A DNA stretch of 64,000 bases from Mycobacterium sp. EPa45 (GTDB taxonomy: Bacteria > Actinomycetota > Actinomycetes > Mycobacteriales > Mycobacteriaceae): positions 2,480,001 to 2,544,000 of the forward strand of contig NZ_CP011773.1 of assembly GCF_001021385.1 (NCBI RefSeq), read 5' to 3'. The notes below the pieces were generated by a model, which searched no databases, was not told the DNA's origin, and saw only the letters and a list, made by a program, of their open reading frames with translations. Shown here in pieces: positions 7,045 through 16,303 of this stretch (its first letter is position 1; every line of letters starts with the position of its first letter). The translations under genes and the position numbers were made by a program.

Positions 7045-9195
7045 ATGACCAGGCTTGGAAGTCGTCTCGGTAGAGGCGTCGGGCGGATGGCGCTCGGCGT
7101 CCTGGCGACGGCTGCGGCCGCGCTGCTGTGGGCGCCCGGGGCGATCGCGGACCCTCAAAGTGACGCCGGCGATGCCATCAACCAGGCATGGCAGGCGGCG
7201 GGTGGTGACACCTCTGCGGTAGGCACCAAGGACGGCGACGTCTACGCCGTCGGCGACGGCTTCGCCCAGAACTTCAGCGGCGGCAAGATCTTCTTCAGCC
7301 CGGGCACCGGCGCTCACCTGCTCTTCGGCGCGGTCCTGGACAAGTACCAGGCACTGGGCGGGCCGGCCGACAGCGACCTCGGATTCCCCACCATCGATGC
7401 GGTCGCGGGCCTGGTGGGCCCGGACAGCCAGGTCAGTACGTTCAGCGCAAGCGACAAGCCGGCCATCTTCTGGACGCCCGACACCGGCGCGTGGGTGGTG
7501 CGTGGCGCGATCAACGCGGCGTGGGACAAGCTCGGCGGGTCTGCCGGCACGGTAGGTGTTCCCACCGGGGATGAGACCTACAACGGCAATGTGGTCAGCC
7601 AGAAGTTCACCGGCGGGGAGATCGCCTACGACAGCGGCACCAAGACCTTCACCACCGTGCCGCCCGAACTGGCCAACAACCTGGCCGGTCTCGAGGTTCC
7701 GACCGACGCGACGACGGCGATCAACCAGGCATGGCGCGCCGCGGGCGGCATTTCCGGACCGCTCGGCGCCCGCCAGGGCGCCCAGCAGAAGATCGGTGAC
7801 GACGGCGCCGCGCAGGATTACGCCGGCGGCAAGATCTTCTACACCCCGGCGACCGGTGCGCACGCGGTGACCGGTGCGATCCTGGCCAAGTACGAAGCGG
7901 CCGGCGGACCGACCGGCGATCTCGGGTTGCCGACCGGCACCGAGGCCGACGGGGGCGCGCCCAACAGCCGGGTCAGTGCGTTCAGCGCTCAGGACAAGCC
8001 GGTGATCTTCTGGACACCGGACAACGGCGCCATCGTGGTGCGCGGCGCCATCAACGCGGCCTGGGCCAAGCTGGGCGGGGCGACCGGCAAGCTGGGTGTG
8101 CCGACCGGTGAGCAGAGTGTGAACGGCGACACCGTGAGTCAGAAGTTCAGCGGCGGTGAGATCACCTGGAACAAGGCAACCAACCAGTTCACCACCAAAC
8201 CACCGGAGCTGGCCGGTTCGCTGGCCGGTGTGCAGGTGCCGGCCGCAGCCGGCTCCCAGGCCGGCCCGTCGGGATCCACGTCCGGCAAGAGCGTCGGCTT
8301 CCACTGGTGGTGGCTGCTGATCATCATCCCGGTGTTGTTGCTGCTGGCCGTGATCGGCTTGGGCCTGCTGTGGCTGCAGCGCCGCCGGCGCGCCGGTGAC
8401 GAGATCGAGGACGACTTCCACGACTCGGATTACGACGACGACGATCACTGGCCGAGTGAGGCCGCCCGCGGGGCGGACGCCTCACCAGGCTCGCGCTTCT
8501 CGACCCTTCCCGACGGCGGCCCGGCGCAGGTCGCCGTGGCGCCGGGCTTCGGCTGGGCACCCGAGGGAGACGAGAAGTCGCAGCCCGGACCCGAGGATGT
8601 GTTCGACGGCGATCAAGACTCCATCGACACCACGCCGACCCGCATTCCCGACGAGGCCGAGCAGACCGGGCAGACCGGTGAGTACGACGCCGACGACGTC
8701 GACGAGGCTCCTGCCGAGTTCGAGTACGCCGAGGTCGAGGATCTCGAGGACGAGGAATCGAGCGATTCGGGCCGCCATGCGGCAGTGAATCTCGAGGATT
8801 CGCAGGCGATGTGGCGACTCAACTTGGGTGAGCTCGGCACGCCGCGGCGTCGTCGCGCCGCCGAGCCCGAACCGGAACCGGAACCGGAACCGGTCGAGCC
8901 CGAGCCCGAGCAAATCGTCGAGTCCGACGTGGTCGATGTCGAGGAGGATGCTTCGACGGCGCCCGCCGAGGTACTGCAGTCCGATGTCCACGCCGAAAAC
9001 GCGTCGAACCGCCCCGCGATTCACCTTCCCCTGTCAGATCCCTATCAGGCGCCGGACGGTTACGTGGTCAAAGCCAATACGCATTCGGGTCTGTACTACA
9101 CACCGGACTCGGCGCTCTACAACGACACCGTGCCCGAAGTGTGGTTCGCCAGTGAGGAACTCGCGCAGGCGAACGGATTCCACAAGGCGGAGTGA
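7045..9195 (+). CDS. LGFP-repeat membrane protein with acidic tail and C-terminal small domain
   Basis: A 716-residue envelope protein. A signal peptide (about 1-36, cleaved near AIADPQ) leads into two near-identical ~180-residue blocks of LGFP repeats, a fold thought to bind the cell wall and seen in corynebacterial mycolyltransferase Cop1 and other wall proteins. A single membrane helix lies at about 424-446, followed by RRRR, which places the rest in the cytoplasm. The cytoplasmic part is very acidic and includes an (EP)n run, and ends in a ~45-residue domain with GLYYTPDS and EVWFASEELAQANGF. This ending resembles the short domain I recall being called the sunset domain. The ATG at 7045 follows GGGGAGA. 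It is the apparent counterpart of Rv2721c; function is unproven, but wall anchoring with an inside signalling tail is a reasonable inference. Confidence 0.85.
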   Translation: MTRLGSRLGRGVGRMALGVLATAAAALLWAPGAIADPQSDAGDAINQAWQAAGGDTSAVGTKDGDVYAVGDGFAQNFSGGKIFFSPGTGAHLLFGAVLDKYQALGGPADSDLGFPTIDAVAGLVGPDSQVSTFSASDKPAIFWTPDTGAWVVRGAINAAWDKLGGSAGTVGVPTGDETYNGNVVSQKFTGGEIAYDSGTKTFTTVPPELANNLAGLEVPTDATTAINQAWRAAGGISGPLGARQGAQQKIGDDGAAQDYAGGKIFYTPATGAHAVTGAILAKYEAAGGPTGDLGLPTGTEADGGAPNSRVSAFSAQDKPVIFWTPDNGAIVVRGAINAAWAKLGGATGKLGVPTGEQSVNGDTVSQKFSGGEITWNKATNQFTTKPPELAGSLAGVQVPAAAGSQAGPSGSTSGKSVGFHWWWLLIIIPVLLLLAVIGLGLLWLQRRRRAGDEIEDDFHDSDYDDDDHWPSEAARGADASPGSRFSTLPDGGPAQVAVAPGFGWAPEGDEKSQPGPEDVFDGDQDSIDTTPTRIPDEAEQTGQTGEYDADDVDEAPAEFEYAEVEDLEDEESSDSGRHAAVNLEDSQAMWRLNLGELGTPRRRRAAEPEPEPEPEPVEPEPEQIVESDVVDVEEDASTAPAEVLQSDVHAENASNRPAIHLPLSDPYQAPDGYVVKANTHSGLYYTPDSALYNDTVPEVWFASEELAQANGFHKAE
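7171..8250 (+). repeat. internal tandem duplication within the LGFP protein
   Basis: Two blocks of about 540 bases (7171-7710 and 7714-8250) encode matching sequences. Each opens with the AINQAW motif, passes FYTP/FFSP and IFWTPD, and ends with PPELA. Many stretches are identical between blocks at the protein level, indicating gene-internal duplication of a three-repeat LGFP unit. Confidence 0.8.
8862..8916 (+). repeat. GAACCG hexanucleotide run coding for (Glu-Pro)n
   Basis: A short simple-sequence tract of GAACCG-like hexamers encodes alternating Glu and Pro within the acidic cytoplasmic tail. Such tracts can vary in length between strains by slippage. Confidence 0.6.
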
Positions 9196-9211
9196 GGCTC
9201 TCGCCTCCCTG

Positions 9212-9907
9212 TCAGACCTTGCGGAGGACGGTGACGACCTTGCCGAGGATGGCAGCGTCGTTACCGGGAATCGGGTCGAATGCCGGGTTATGCGGCATCA
9301 GCCAGACCTGGCCACCGGTGCGCTTGAACGTCTTGACGGTTGCTTCACCGTCGATCATCGCGGCGACGATGTCGCCGTTGTCGGCCACATTCTGCTGACG
9401 TACCACGACCCAGTCACCGTCGCAGATCGCGGCGTCGACCATGGACTCGCCGACGACCTTCAGCAGGAACAGTGAGCCCTCACCGACCAGCTCGCGCGGG
9501 AGCGGGAAGACATCTTCGACGGCTTGCTCGGCCAGGATCGGGCCGCCGGCCGCGATGCGCCCGAGCACGGGCACGAACGTCGGCTCGGGCAGCGCGTCCG
9601 AACCGGCGACCTCGGTGCGCACCGCGGTGACGGCATCATCGGCGCCGCGCACGTCGACGGCACGGGGCCGGTTGGCGTCACGACGCAGATAGCCCTTGCG
9701 CTCCAGGGTGCGCAACTGGTGTGCCACCGATGACGTGGACGTGAGGCCGACGGCATCGCCGATCTCACGAATGCTCGGGGGATAGCCGCGGCTGGTGACC
9801 GAGGCCCGGATCACGTCGAGGATGGTTCGCTGCCGCTCCGTCAACCCGGATTCGGCGTTGTCGCGGCGGCTGGTGTCGGTACCCGATGTCTCACTGCGGT
9901 CGCTCAT
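9212..9907 (-). CDS. lexA: SOS-response repressor LexA
   Basis: A 231-residue LexA. The N-terminal winged helix (about 22-85) contains [10 protein letters not shown] and the recognition helix [14 protein letters not shown]. The self-cleavage bond is Ala120-Gly121 in RIAAGG, with catalytic Ser155 in GESM and Lys192 in TVKTF. RecA-stimulated autocleavage derepresses DNA-repair genes. The ATG at 9907 is chosen because a longer TTG start at 9943 would sit inside the SOS box. It diverges from chiZ across a 214-base region with one good LexA box close to each gene, implying autoregulation and co-regulation. Confidence 0.97.
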   Translation of the reverse strand: MSDRSETSGTDTSRRDNAESGLTERQRTILDVIRASVTSRGYPPSIREIGDAVGLTSTSSVAHQLRTLERKGYLRRDANRPRAVDVRGADDAVTAVRTEVAGSDALPEPTFVPVLGRIAAGGPILAEQAVEDVFPLPRELVGEGSLFLLKVVGESMVDAAICDGDWVVVRQQNVADNGDIVAAMIDGEATVKTFKRTGGQVWLMPHNPAFDPIPGNDAAILGKVVTVLRKV

Positions 9908-9939
9908 GAGGCCGAATGTAGTCGCGTGTGCGTCGAAAT

Positions 9940-9955
9940 TCAAACATTTGTTCGA
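9940..9955. promoter_or_regulatory. LexA-binding SOS box proximal to lexA
   Basis: TCAAACATTTGTTCGA matches the mycobacterial SOS consensus TCGAAC-N4-GTTCGA with one mismatch. It lies 33 bases upstream of the lexA start, consistent with autorepression. Confidence 0.85.
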
Positions 9956-10051
9956 CCGTGTCGCGATCCGGTGCCGGCCGACGGTCGGCGGAACAAAACT
10001 TGTCGGTGGCCGGATTTATTCTTCGAACACGCTCGCTCACATGTTCGGTTT

Positions 10052-10067
10052 TCGAACGCATGATCGA
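10052..10067. promoter_or_regulatory. second SOS box, proximal to chiZ
   Basis: TCGAACGCATGATCGA matches TCGAAC-N4-GTTCGA with one mismatch. It is 54 bases upstream of the chiZ start and fits LexA control of the divergent gene. Confidence 0.7.
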
Positions 10068-10074
10068 GTATATT

Positions 10075-10090
10075 TCGAACACAAGAGCGA
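10075..10090. promoter_or_regulatory. degenerate third SOS-like box
   Basis: TCGAACACAAGAGCGA has a perfect left half and a right half with two mismatches. It begins 23 bases after the start of the second box, i.e. about two helical turns, so it could aid cooperative LexA binding. It may equally be a chance half-site. Confidence 0.4.
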
Positions 10091-10121
10091 ACACGGGCGG
10101 CCTCGAAGGAAGGACACAGAC

Positions 10122-10604
10122 GTGACAGTCATCGATGATCGACAGGTTTTCATCTCGGCACCGGTGTACCGGCGGACGTCCGGCGCACCTGTCGCCCCAG
10201 CTCGGCACCGTCCGGCCGGGCCACGGGCCTACCGGCCGCACCCGGCCCGGCCGGCCATCGCGCCGATCCAGTACCGCGGCACCGGTGTCGCCTTCTCGCG
10301 GGCACCGCATACGCGCCGGCCGGTCAGCACGGCCGTCACGATCGCACTGGCCGGGGTGGCCGCGCTGATCACGCTGTGGCTCGGGCTGGTCGGCCACTTC
10401 AGCGGTTCGCCCGCAGCCACCGAGCAGATGCCCGACCAGCTCGCCGTGGTTCAGGTGCAGACAGGAGAGACGCTGCAGCAGCTGGCCGGCCGCGTCGCCC
10501 CCGATGCACCCGCCGGACAGGTCATGCAACGCATCCGTGATCTGAACAAGCTGGATTCGGCGTCCCTGGACGCCGGGCAGACGCTCATCGCGCCGATCGG
10601 CTGA
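10122..10604 (+). CDS. chiZ: LysM-domain cell-division/cell-wall protein ChiZ
   Basis: A 160-residue counterpart of M. tuberculosis ChiZ (Rv2719c), a DNA-damage-induced protein that inhibits division and binds divisome components. The start is GTG at 10122 behind GAAGGAAGGA; an upstream open frame runs through the SOS boxes and is not coding. A basic, Pro/Arg-rich cytoplasmic segment (about 1-68) is followed by one membrane helix (about 70-95) and an external LysM-like domain with [13 protein letters not shown] and [10 protein letters not shown]. Divergence from lexA and a box immediately upstream support SOS induction. Confidence 0.92.
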   Translation: MTVIDDRQVFISAPVYRRTSGAPVAPARHRPAGPRAYRPHPARPAIAPIQYRGTGVAFSRAPHTRRPVSTAVTIALAGVAALITLWLGLVGHFSGSPAATEQMPDQLAVVQVQTGETLQQLAGRVAPDAPAGQVMQRIRDLNKLDSASLDAGQTLIAPIG

Positions 10605-10695
10605 CCACCGTGCTGGCCGTGGCCGCTCGACAGACGGCGCAGGTACGCTTTCAGTGGTTCGAATCATCGGGCCACGGCGGAGCAAAGGAGCGGTC

Positions 10696-11160
10696 ATGCA
10701 TTGTCCGTTCTGCCGCAACCCGGACTCCCGCGTCGTCGACTCCCGAGAGACCGACGAGGGTCAGGCCATCCGGCGGCGCCGGTCCTGCCCCGAATGCGGC
10801 CGGCGGTTCACCACTGTGGAGACCGCAGTGCTCGCGGTCGTGAAGCGCAGTGGGGTCACCGAACCCTTCAGCCGAGAGAAAGTCATCAGCGGTGTCCGCC
10901 GCGCCTGCCAGGGCCGCGACGTCGACGACGACGCCCTCAATCTGCTGGCCCAGCAGGTCGAGGACACCGTGCGCGCGGCCGGTTCTCCGGAAATCCCCAG
11001 CCACGAGGTCGGACTGGCGATCCTCGGCCCGCTTCGTGAACTCGACGAGGTCGCCTACCTGCGATTCGCCTCGGTGTACCGCTCATTCAGCTCGGCTGAG
11101 GATTTCGAACGCGAGATCGAGGCGCTGCGCGCTCATCGCGCCGTCGGCACCTCCGGCTGA
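10696..11160 (+). CDS. nrdR: transcriptional repressor NrdR
   Basis: A 154-residue repressor of ribonucleotide reductase genes that senses ATP/dATP. The zinc ribbon uses Cys3, Cys6, Cys31 and Cys34 (MHCPFC and SCPECG), and the ATP-cone spans about 45-140 with [22 protein letters not shown] immediately upstream fixes the ATG at 10696; an earlier in-frame ATG at 10654 lacks this. In M. tuberculosis a nitrobindin-type gene (Rv2717c) follows nrdR; here the stop is only 6 bases from the convergent PhzF-like gene, so it is missing from this position. Confidence 0.96.
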   Translation: MHCPFCRNPDSRVVDSRETDEGQAIRRRRSCPECGRRFTTVETAVLAVVKRSGVTEPFSREKVISGVRRACQGRDVDDDALNLLAQQVEDTVRAAGSPEIPSHEVGLAILGPLRELDEVAYLRFASVYRSFSSAEDFEREIEALRAHRAVGTSG

Positions 11161-11166
11161 GCCACT

Positions 11167-11853
11167 TCAATCCAGCTGTCGCACACCGTCACTGACCACC
11201 CGGCCCGCGATCAGCACCCATCCTTGCGCGTCCCATGTCGTATAGATCTGGGATCCTTTGCCCTGTGTGATGGTCAGATCGCGGCTGAGGTAATCGGTGA
11301 TCCGCGCCGCCGCCGATCCCGTTGCCTCATCTTCCGGAACGCCGAGGTCGGACGCGAACATTCGCGACCGGATATGTCCGCCGTCGCGGTCCACCCACGC
11401 CCACAGGTAATGCTCGGCGTCATCGGAATAGTCGTCCGGATCGGCGTCCAGGAGCTCATCCACCGACAGCAGGTCGTGAATGGCGAACTCCGGTGACCAC
11501 TCCGCCCGGGTGCGGATCACCGTGCGGTCGTCGTCGTAGCTGACGCCGACGATGCCGGCCGGAACCTGGAGGGTGCGAATCGGCGTGCCGCGCTCGCGCA
11601 GCCACCAGGCCGCGCCCACCGTGGGGTGCCCGGCAAACGGCAGTTCAGTGACGGGGGTGAAGATGCGCGCGTGCGCGGTGGTCGATCCGTCGGCCGGTAG
11701 GTCGATGAATATCGTTTCGCTGTAACCTAATTCGTTGGCGACCCGCTGGCGCTCAGGGGCGGGCACGGTTGCCGCGTCCGCGACGCCGAGCGGATTGCCG
11801 AAGTTGCCGCCCGCGTCGGTGAACACCCGCAACACGGTCACGTCGACGGTCAT
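11167..11853 (-). CDS. PhzF-family isomerase/epimerase-like protein
   Basis: A 228-residue protein of the PhzF/diaminopimelate-epimerase-like fold. The catalytic glutamate of the family is present at residue 46 in [10 protein letters not shown], followed by [11 protein letters not shown] and a late ATGSAA phosphate-loop motif. Family members are usually 260-300 residues, so this is a short form, and no phenazine genes are nearby; the substrate is unknown. It is the likely counterpart of Rv2716. The upstream hydrolase gene on the same strand ends 23 bases before this start, so the two are probably co-transcribed. Confidence 0.88.
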   Translation of the reverse strand: MTVDVTVLRVFTDAGGNFGNPLGVADAATVPAPERQRVANELGYSETIFIDLPADGSTTAHARIFTPVTELPFAGHPTVGAAWWLRERGTPIRTLQVPAGIVGVSYDDDRTVIRTRAEWSPEFAIHDLLSVDELLDADPDDYSDDAEHYLWAWVDRDGGHIRSRMFASDLGVPEDEATGSAAARITDYLSRDLTITQGKGSQIYTTWDAQGWVLIAGRVVSDGVRQLD

Positions 11854-11876
11854 ATTTCGACTTTACGACGACCGAG

Positions 11877-12911
11877 TCAGGTGGCGCTGCGCTCGTCGGC
11901 TCCCAAAGCGTCGAGCACGGCAACCCGGGTGTCCAGCGAGCCGGTGACCGCGCGCTCGGACAGTCCGTTGCGCAGAAGTTCACGCAGGGCGTCCTGGTCG
12001 TATTCGGCGGGTGCGGTGGAGTCGATGAATTTCTCGACAACCTCCACGAAGCGGTCGGGGTCGTCGTGGAACGGGAAGTGCCCGGAGCGGGCGAAGATCT
12101 CGAGTCGGGAGCCAGGCATGGCGGAGTGCGCCATGCGGGCGTGGGTGACCGGGATAACCGAGTCCTGGTCTCCCCAAATGAGTTGCACGGGAACGGATTC
12201 GGTCAAATAACATCGGTCGAGCATGGTGACCACCTGGCCACGCCAGTCCACCACCGAACGCAGCGTGCGGGTGAACGCCGACGACGCGGTCGGTTCGGGC
12301 AGATCGGCCAGGATGCGCAGCGCGTCGGGCAGGTCACGGCCCAAGCCCGTCGAGCCGAAGACGCTGCCCAGCACCCGCCCGGCAACCTGCAGCGCAGGCA
12401 GTACCATGGGCAGCCGCAACAGCGCCAGCGCCTCTCCGCCCATCGGCAGGGAGGCCGCACGCAGCGCGACATTGACCTCCTTGGTGACGCCGCCCGCGCT
12501 GACCAGGATCAGCCGCTGCACCAATTGCGGGAACTGATAGGCAAATTGCATCGCCACGCCGCCGCCGAGGGAATGCCCGACCACGGTGACGTTGTCGAGG
12601 TCGAGGACACTGAGCAGATCGCGCATACCGTTGGCGTAGGCCGCCACCGAGTAGTCGGCCCGCGGCTTGTCGGACTGCCCGTGCCCCAGCAGGTCGGGGG
12701 CGATCACGGTGAACCGCTGGGCGAGCTTGCTGTGTACCGAATGCCAGGTCGTGGAGTTGTCACCGATCCCGTGGATCAACAGCAGCGCCGGACCCGACCC
12801 GGCCACTCGAAACGCCCGCCGGTATCCGTGAATTGTCCGGAAATGCAGCGTGGGTGTCACATCCCGCACCGGCTGCAGATTGGGCTTTCGCTGAGTCTTC
12901 TGCTGCGTCAC
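11877..12911 (-). CDS. alpha/beta hydrolase (Rv2715-like)
   Basis: A 344-residue alpha/beta hydrolase. The oxyanion-hole motif LLIHGIGDN (about 44-52), the strand APDLLGHGQSDKP and the nucleophile elbow GHSLGGG with Ser114 are clear. The acid lies near WGDQDSVIP and the histidine near ARSGHFPFHDDP. No signal peptide is visible. It resembles epoxide-hydrolase/haloperoxidase-like enzymes, but the substrate is unknown. It lies in a minus-strand cluster with the PAC2 protein upstream and the PhzF-like gene downstream. Confidence 0.88.
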   Translation of the reverse strand: MTQQKTQRKPNLQPVRDVTPTLHFRTIHGYRRAFRVAGSGPALLLIHGIGDNSTTWHSVHSKLAQRFTVIAPDLLGHGQSDKPRADYSVAAYANGMRDLLSVLDLDNVTVVGHSLGGGVAMQFAYQFPQLVQRLILVSAGGVTKEVNVALRAASLPMGGEALALLRLPMVLPALQVAGRVLGSVFGSTGLGRDLPDALRILADLPEPTASSAFTRTLRSVVDWRGQVVTMLDRCYLTESVPVQLIWGDQDSVIPVTHARMAHSAMPGSRLEIFARSGHFPFHDDPDRFVEVVEKFIDSTAPAEYDQDALRELLRNGLSERAVTGSLDTRVAVLDALGADERSAT

Positions 12912-12944
12912 TGGCCAACCCCGTCATCGGTGCGGTGGGCTTCG

Positions 12945-13919
12945 TCAGGTTTCGGGGGTGTCGTTGAAACCGTCTTTGAAGTCCTCGGCGTGCTGGGCGA
13001 GGAATTTCTCGAATTCCGCGCCCAATTCCTCGCCGCTGGGGAGTTCCTCGTCGTGCGCCAGCAGCGACCGGTTCTCTTGAGCGGCAACGAAAGCATCGTA
13101 CTGTCGCTCCAGTGCGGTCACCACTTGAGCGACCTCCGGCGAAGCCTCGACCTGCTCGTCGATCTTGGTGCGGATGCCCTCACCGGCATCGGTGAGGGCG
13201 CGTAGCGGCACTTGCAGCGCGGTCAGCTTCGCGACCTGCTCCAGCAGCGCCTCGGCGGCCGGCGGGAAGTCGGTCTGGGCCAGATAGTGCGGCACGTGGA
13301 CGGTGAAGCCGATGACTTCGTGGCCGTGCTGGGCCATCCGGTACTCCAGCAGGTTGGACACGCTGCCAGGGACCTGTACCTCGCCGACCCACGGGGTGAA
13401 CTCGGTGATCAGCTCGCGGTTGTTGGAGTGCGCGGTCATCGTCACCGGACGGGTGTGCGGCACCGCCATCGGGATGGTGCCGAGTCCGATGGTCTGACGC
13501 ACCCCGAGCCGCTCGGCCAGCAGCCGGACGGCGGTGACGAACCGCTCCCACTTGAGGTCCGGTTCCAGCCCGGCGAGCAGCAGGAACGGGGTGCCGAGGC
13601 TGTCGCGCAGCGCGTACAGGTTCAGCTGCGGATCGTCGTAGTCGGTGAAGTGGTCGGTTTTGAACGTCATCAGCGGCCGCCGCGACCGGTAGTCCAGCAG
13701 TTCGTCGATGGCGAACGAGGCCACCAGTTCGGTGTCGAGCTTGGCTTTGAGGTGGTCTGCGGCCAGGCGAATGGCGTGGCCGGCGTCCGAGAAGCCTTCG
13801 AGAGCGTGAATCATCACCGGTCCGCGCCCGTCGGGCGCGGACAGCTGCGGCGCCGGAAACTCCAGTTCGTACATTCCGGTCTGCTCAGGTTGGTACTGCT
13901 GTCCCTGCTCGTCAGTCAT
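12945..13919 (-). CDS. PAC2-family protein (Rv2714-like)
   Basis: A 324-residue PAC2-fold protein, a family named for proteasome-assembly chaperones; bacterial members have no settled function. The start at 13919 (MTDEQGQ) is chosen because GAGGAGG precedes it, and the resulting length equals what I recall for the M. tuberculosis protein. Characteristic segments are MIHALEGFSDAGHA, the DELLDYRSRRP motif and GLGTIPMAVPHTRP. The C-terminal about 70 residues are acidic and helical. It is the first gene of the minus-strand cluster with the hydrolase and the PhzF-like gene. Confidence 0.88.
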   Translation of the reverse strand: MTDEQGQQYQPEQTGMYELEFPAPQLSAPDGRGPVMIHALEGFSDAGHAIRLAADHLKAKLDTELVASFAIDELLDYRSRRPLMTFKTDHFTDYDDPQLNLYALRDSLGTPFLLLAGLEPDLKWERFVTAVRLLAERLGVRQTIGLGTIPMAVPHTRPVTMTAHSNNRELITEFTPWVGEVQVPGSVSNLLEYRMAQHGHEVIGFTVHVPHYLAQTDFPPAAEALLEQVAKLTALQVPLRALTDAGEGIRTKIDEQVEASPEVAQVVTALERQYDAFVAAQENRSLLAHDEELPSGEELGAEFEKFLAQHAEDFKDGFNDTPET

Positions 13920-14106
13920 CGTCTCCGCCTCCTCGCGGTGCCGGGGCGCGTCCTCGTCCCCTTCTACCGTGACACCAGTGTCTCGCAGATTCGGGTGAGC
14001 GCTGGCCATAGCGTCCGTGTTGCACAACGCAGGTGGCGTGCCCGCCGTTCCCCGGGGCCAATCATCTACCCGGGCCCGAACCACGCAGATCGGGCATGAT
14101 CGAGCG

Positions 14107-14886
14107 ATGCGAACGTTGGCGGCGGCACTGAACCTGGCGATGGCCACGGTTCTGATGGCCGGCTGCCACTCGGCCACCGAACCCCGGGCCAAAGCCGCCG
14201 AGGAGCCCGGTGCGCAACCCGCGGCGGCCACCGATGCCCGGCCGGTTGCGGCCCGGCCCGCGGTAGGAGCGCTCTTCCTCGGCGGCACCGACACCCATAC
14301 CTGCACCGCCTCGGTGGTCCACTCCAGCGGCGGTGACCTGATCGTGACGGCCGCGCACTGCCTGGCCGCGGGCCTGCCCGCCACGTTCGTGCCGGGATTC
14401 GACGAGAGCGCCGCTTCCGGCGACGTCTGGACCGTCGACGCCGTCTACCTCGATCCGCGGTGGGTCACCACCCAAGACCCCAAGGCCGATTACGCGTTCG
14501 TTCGGGTCAGCAGGCCCGCCGGCGGAACCGTCGAAGCCGTCGCCGGGCAGGCGTTGACGCTCGGGACGGCCCGGTCGGGTCCGGTCACGGTGATCGGCTA
14601 TCCGATGGGCGACGGCGGCCCAGCGCTAGGCTGCGATACGACCGCCGGAAGCGACCACGGTTACCCCTCGCTGCGCTGCAACGGCCTCGGTGACGGCACC
14701 AGCGGTGGTCCCTGGATCAGCGGCGCGACGGTGATCGGCGTGATCGGCGGGCTCGATGGTGGCGGCTGCGGCGACAGCATCTCGTATTCGTCGCCGTTCG
14801 ACGGGGCAACCGCGGCGCTGCTGGCCCGCGCCGAGGCAGGCGGTCCGGGCGACGACGCACCGCAGTCGTTCGACAGCGAGTGTTGA
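14107..14886 (+). CDS. trypsin-like serine protease, predicted lipoprotein
   Basis: A 259-residue secreted protease. Residues 1-20 form a lipoprotein signal ending in the lipobox LMAGC (lipidated Cys20), followed by an Ala/Pro-rich linker. The chymotrypsin-fold triad is visible: His84 in TAAHC, Asp in DYAFVRV, and Ser in GDGTSGGPW. The ATG at 14107 is selected because it places the signal correctly. It stands between the PAC2 gene and sthA, a place with no protease in the M. tuberculosis order as I recall it, so it is an accessory insertion. The substrate is unknown. Confidence 0.87.
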   Translation: MRTLAAALNLAMATVLMAGCHSATEPRAKAAEEPGAQPAAATDARPVAARPAVGALFLGGTDTHTCTASVVHSSGGDLIVTAAHCLAAGLPATFVPGFDESAASGDVWTVDAVYLDPRWVTTQDPKADYAFVRVSRPAGGTVEAVAGQALTLGTARSGPVTVIGYPMGDGGPALGCDTTAGSDHGYPSLRCNGLGDGTSGGPWISGATVIGVIGGLDGGGCGDSISYSSPFDGATAALLARAEAGGPGDDAPQSFDSEC

Positions 14887-14890
14887 GCGC

Positions 14891-16303
14891 CTAGCGGCGG
14901 AACTGGCTCAAGGCGCGCAGCTTGTTCATCACGTCCAGAGCCGCGACCTTATAGGCCTCCGAGAACGTCGGGTAGTTGAAGACCGCGTCGACCAGGTACT
15001 CGATGGTTCCGCCGCAGCCCATCACGGCCTGGCCGATGTGCACCAGCTCGGTGGCCGCGGTCCCGAAGATGTGCACACCCAGAACCTTGAGATCCTCGGT
15101 GGACACCAGCAGCTTGAGCATGCCGTAGGAATCGCCGGCGATCTGGCCGCGGGCGAGCTCGCGGTAGCGGGACACCCCGACCTCGTAGGGGACGGCGGCC
15201 TTGGTCAGTTCGACCTCGGTGGCCCCGACGTAGGACACCTCGGGGATCGAGTAGATGCCGATCGGCTGCAGCACGGTCATGCCGGCCGTCGGCTCACCGA
15301 ACGCGTGGTAGGCGGCCAGGCGGCCCTGTTCCATCGATGTGGCCGCCAGGGCGGGGAAGCCGATGACGTCGCCGACGGCGTAGATGTGGTCGACCTTGGA
15401 CTGGAAAGTCTTCTCGTCGACGAAGATCCGGCCTCGATTGTCGGCCTCCAGCCCGGCGTTGGCCAGATCCAGATGGTCGGTCTGGCCTTGCCGGCCGGCC
15501 GAGTACATGACGGTCTCGGCCGGAATCTGCTTACCACTGGCCAAGGTGGTGACGGTGCCCGCCGAGCCGACGTCGACGGCGGTGACCTCCTCGCCGAACC
15601 GGAACGTGACCGCCAGGTCGCGCAGGTGGAAGCGCAGGGCCTCGACGATCTCGGGGTCGCAGAAGTCGAGCATCGTGTCGCGTTTCTCGACGACGGTGAC
15701 CTTGGTGCCCAGGGCGGCGAACATCGAGGCGTACTCGATGCCGATCACCCCGGCGCCGACGACCACCATCGAGCCCGGGATCGTCTTGAGGTCGAGGATG
15801 CCGTCGGAGTCGAGCACCCGGTTCTCGTCGAACTCGACGCCTGCAGGCCGCGCAGGTTTGGTGCCGGTGGCGATGATGATGTAGCGGCCGCTGACGATGA
15901 CGTGCTCGGCGCGGGTGGGATCCTCGACCTCGATGGTGTGCTCGTCGATGAACCGGCCGTGCCCGACGTAGAGCTCAATACCGTTGCGCATCAGCTGGTT
16001 TCGCACCACGTCGACCTCTTTACGGATCACGTGTTCGGTGCGGGCCAGCAGGTCGGCGGGAGTGATCTTGTCCTTGACCCGGTAGCTGGCGCCATAGAGT
16101 TCGCGCTGGCTCATACCGGTCAGGTAGAGGACGGCCTCGCGCAGCGTCTTGGACGGGATCGTGCCGGTCTGGACGCAGACACCGCCGAGCATTTGCCCGC
16201 GTTCGATGACGGCCACCGTCTTGCCCAGCTTGGCTGCGGCAATGGCGGCCTTCTGACCGCCGGGACCCGAGCCGATGACGACGAGGTCGTATTCCACACT
16301 CAT
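14891..16303 (-). CDS. sthA: soluble pyridine nucleotide transhydrogenase (Si-specific)
   Basis: A 470-residue FAD enzyme of the pyridine nucleotide-disulfide oxidoreductase family that exchanges reducing equivalents between NAD(H) and NADP(H). It has the FAD motif GSGPGG near the N-terminus, the NAD motif [17 protein letters not shown] and the C-terminal dimerisation domain. In the place of the redox disulfide it has [13 protein letters not shown], with Thr at the second cysteine, which is the hallmark of SthA versus lipoamide dehydrogenase. The start at 16303 (MSVEYD) is preferred over an upstream in-frame ATG lacking homology. Confidence 0.94.
   Translation of the reverse strand: MSVEYDLVVIGSGPGGQKAAIAAAKLGKTVAVIERGQMLGGVCVQTGTIPSKTLREAVLYLTGMSQRELYGASYRVKDKITPADLLARTEHVIRKEVDVVRNQLMRNGIELYVGHGRFIDEHTIEVEDPTRAEHVIVSGRYIIIATGTKPARPAGVEFDENRVLDSDGILDLKTIPGSMVVVGAGVIGIEYASMFAALGTKVTVVEKRDTMLDFCDPEIVEALRFHLRDLAVTFRFGEEVTAVDVGSAGTVTTLASGKQIPAETVMYSAGRQGQTDHLDLANAGLEADNRGRIFVDEKTFQSKVDHIYAVGDVIGFPALAATSMEQGRLAAYHAFGEPTAGMTVLQPIGIYSIPEVSYVGATEVELTKAAVPYEVGVSRYRELARGQIAGDSYGMLKLLVSTEDLKVLGVHIFGTAATELVHIGQAVMGCGGTIEYLVDAVFNYPTFSEAYKVAALDVMNKLRALSQFRR

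Noticed and set aside
9940..9943. TTG start of lexA at 9943
   Set aside because: It would lie inside the SOS box, and ATG 9907 gives the usual N-terminus.
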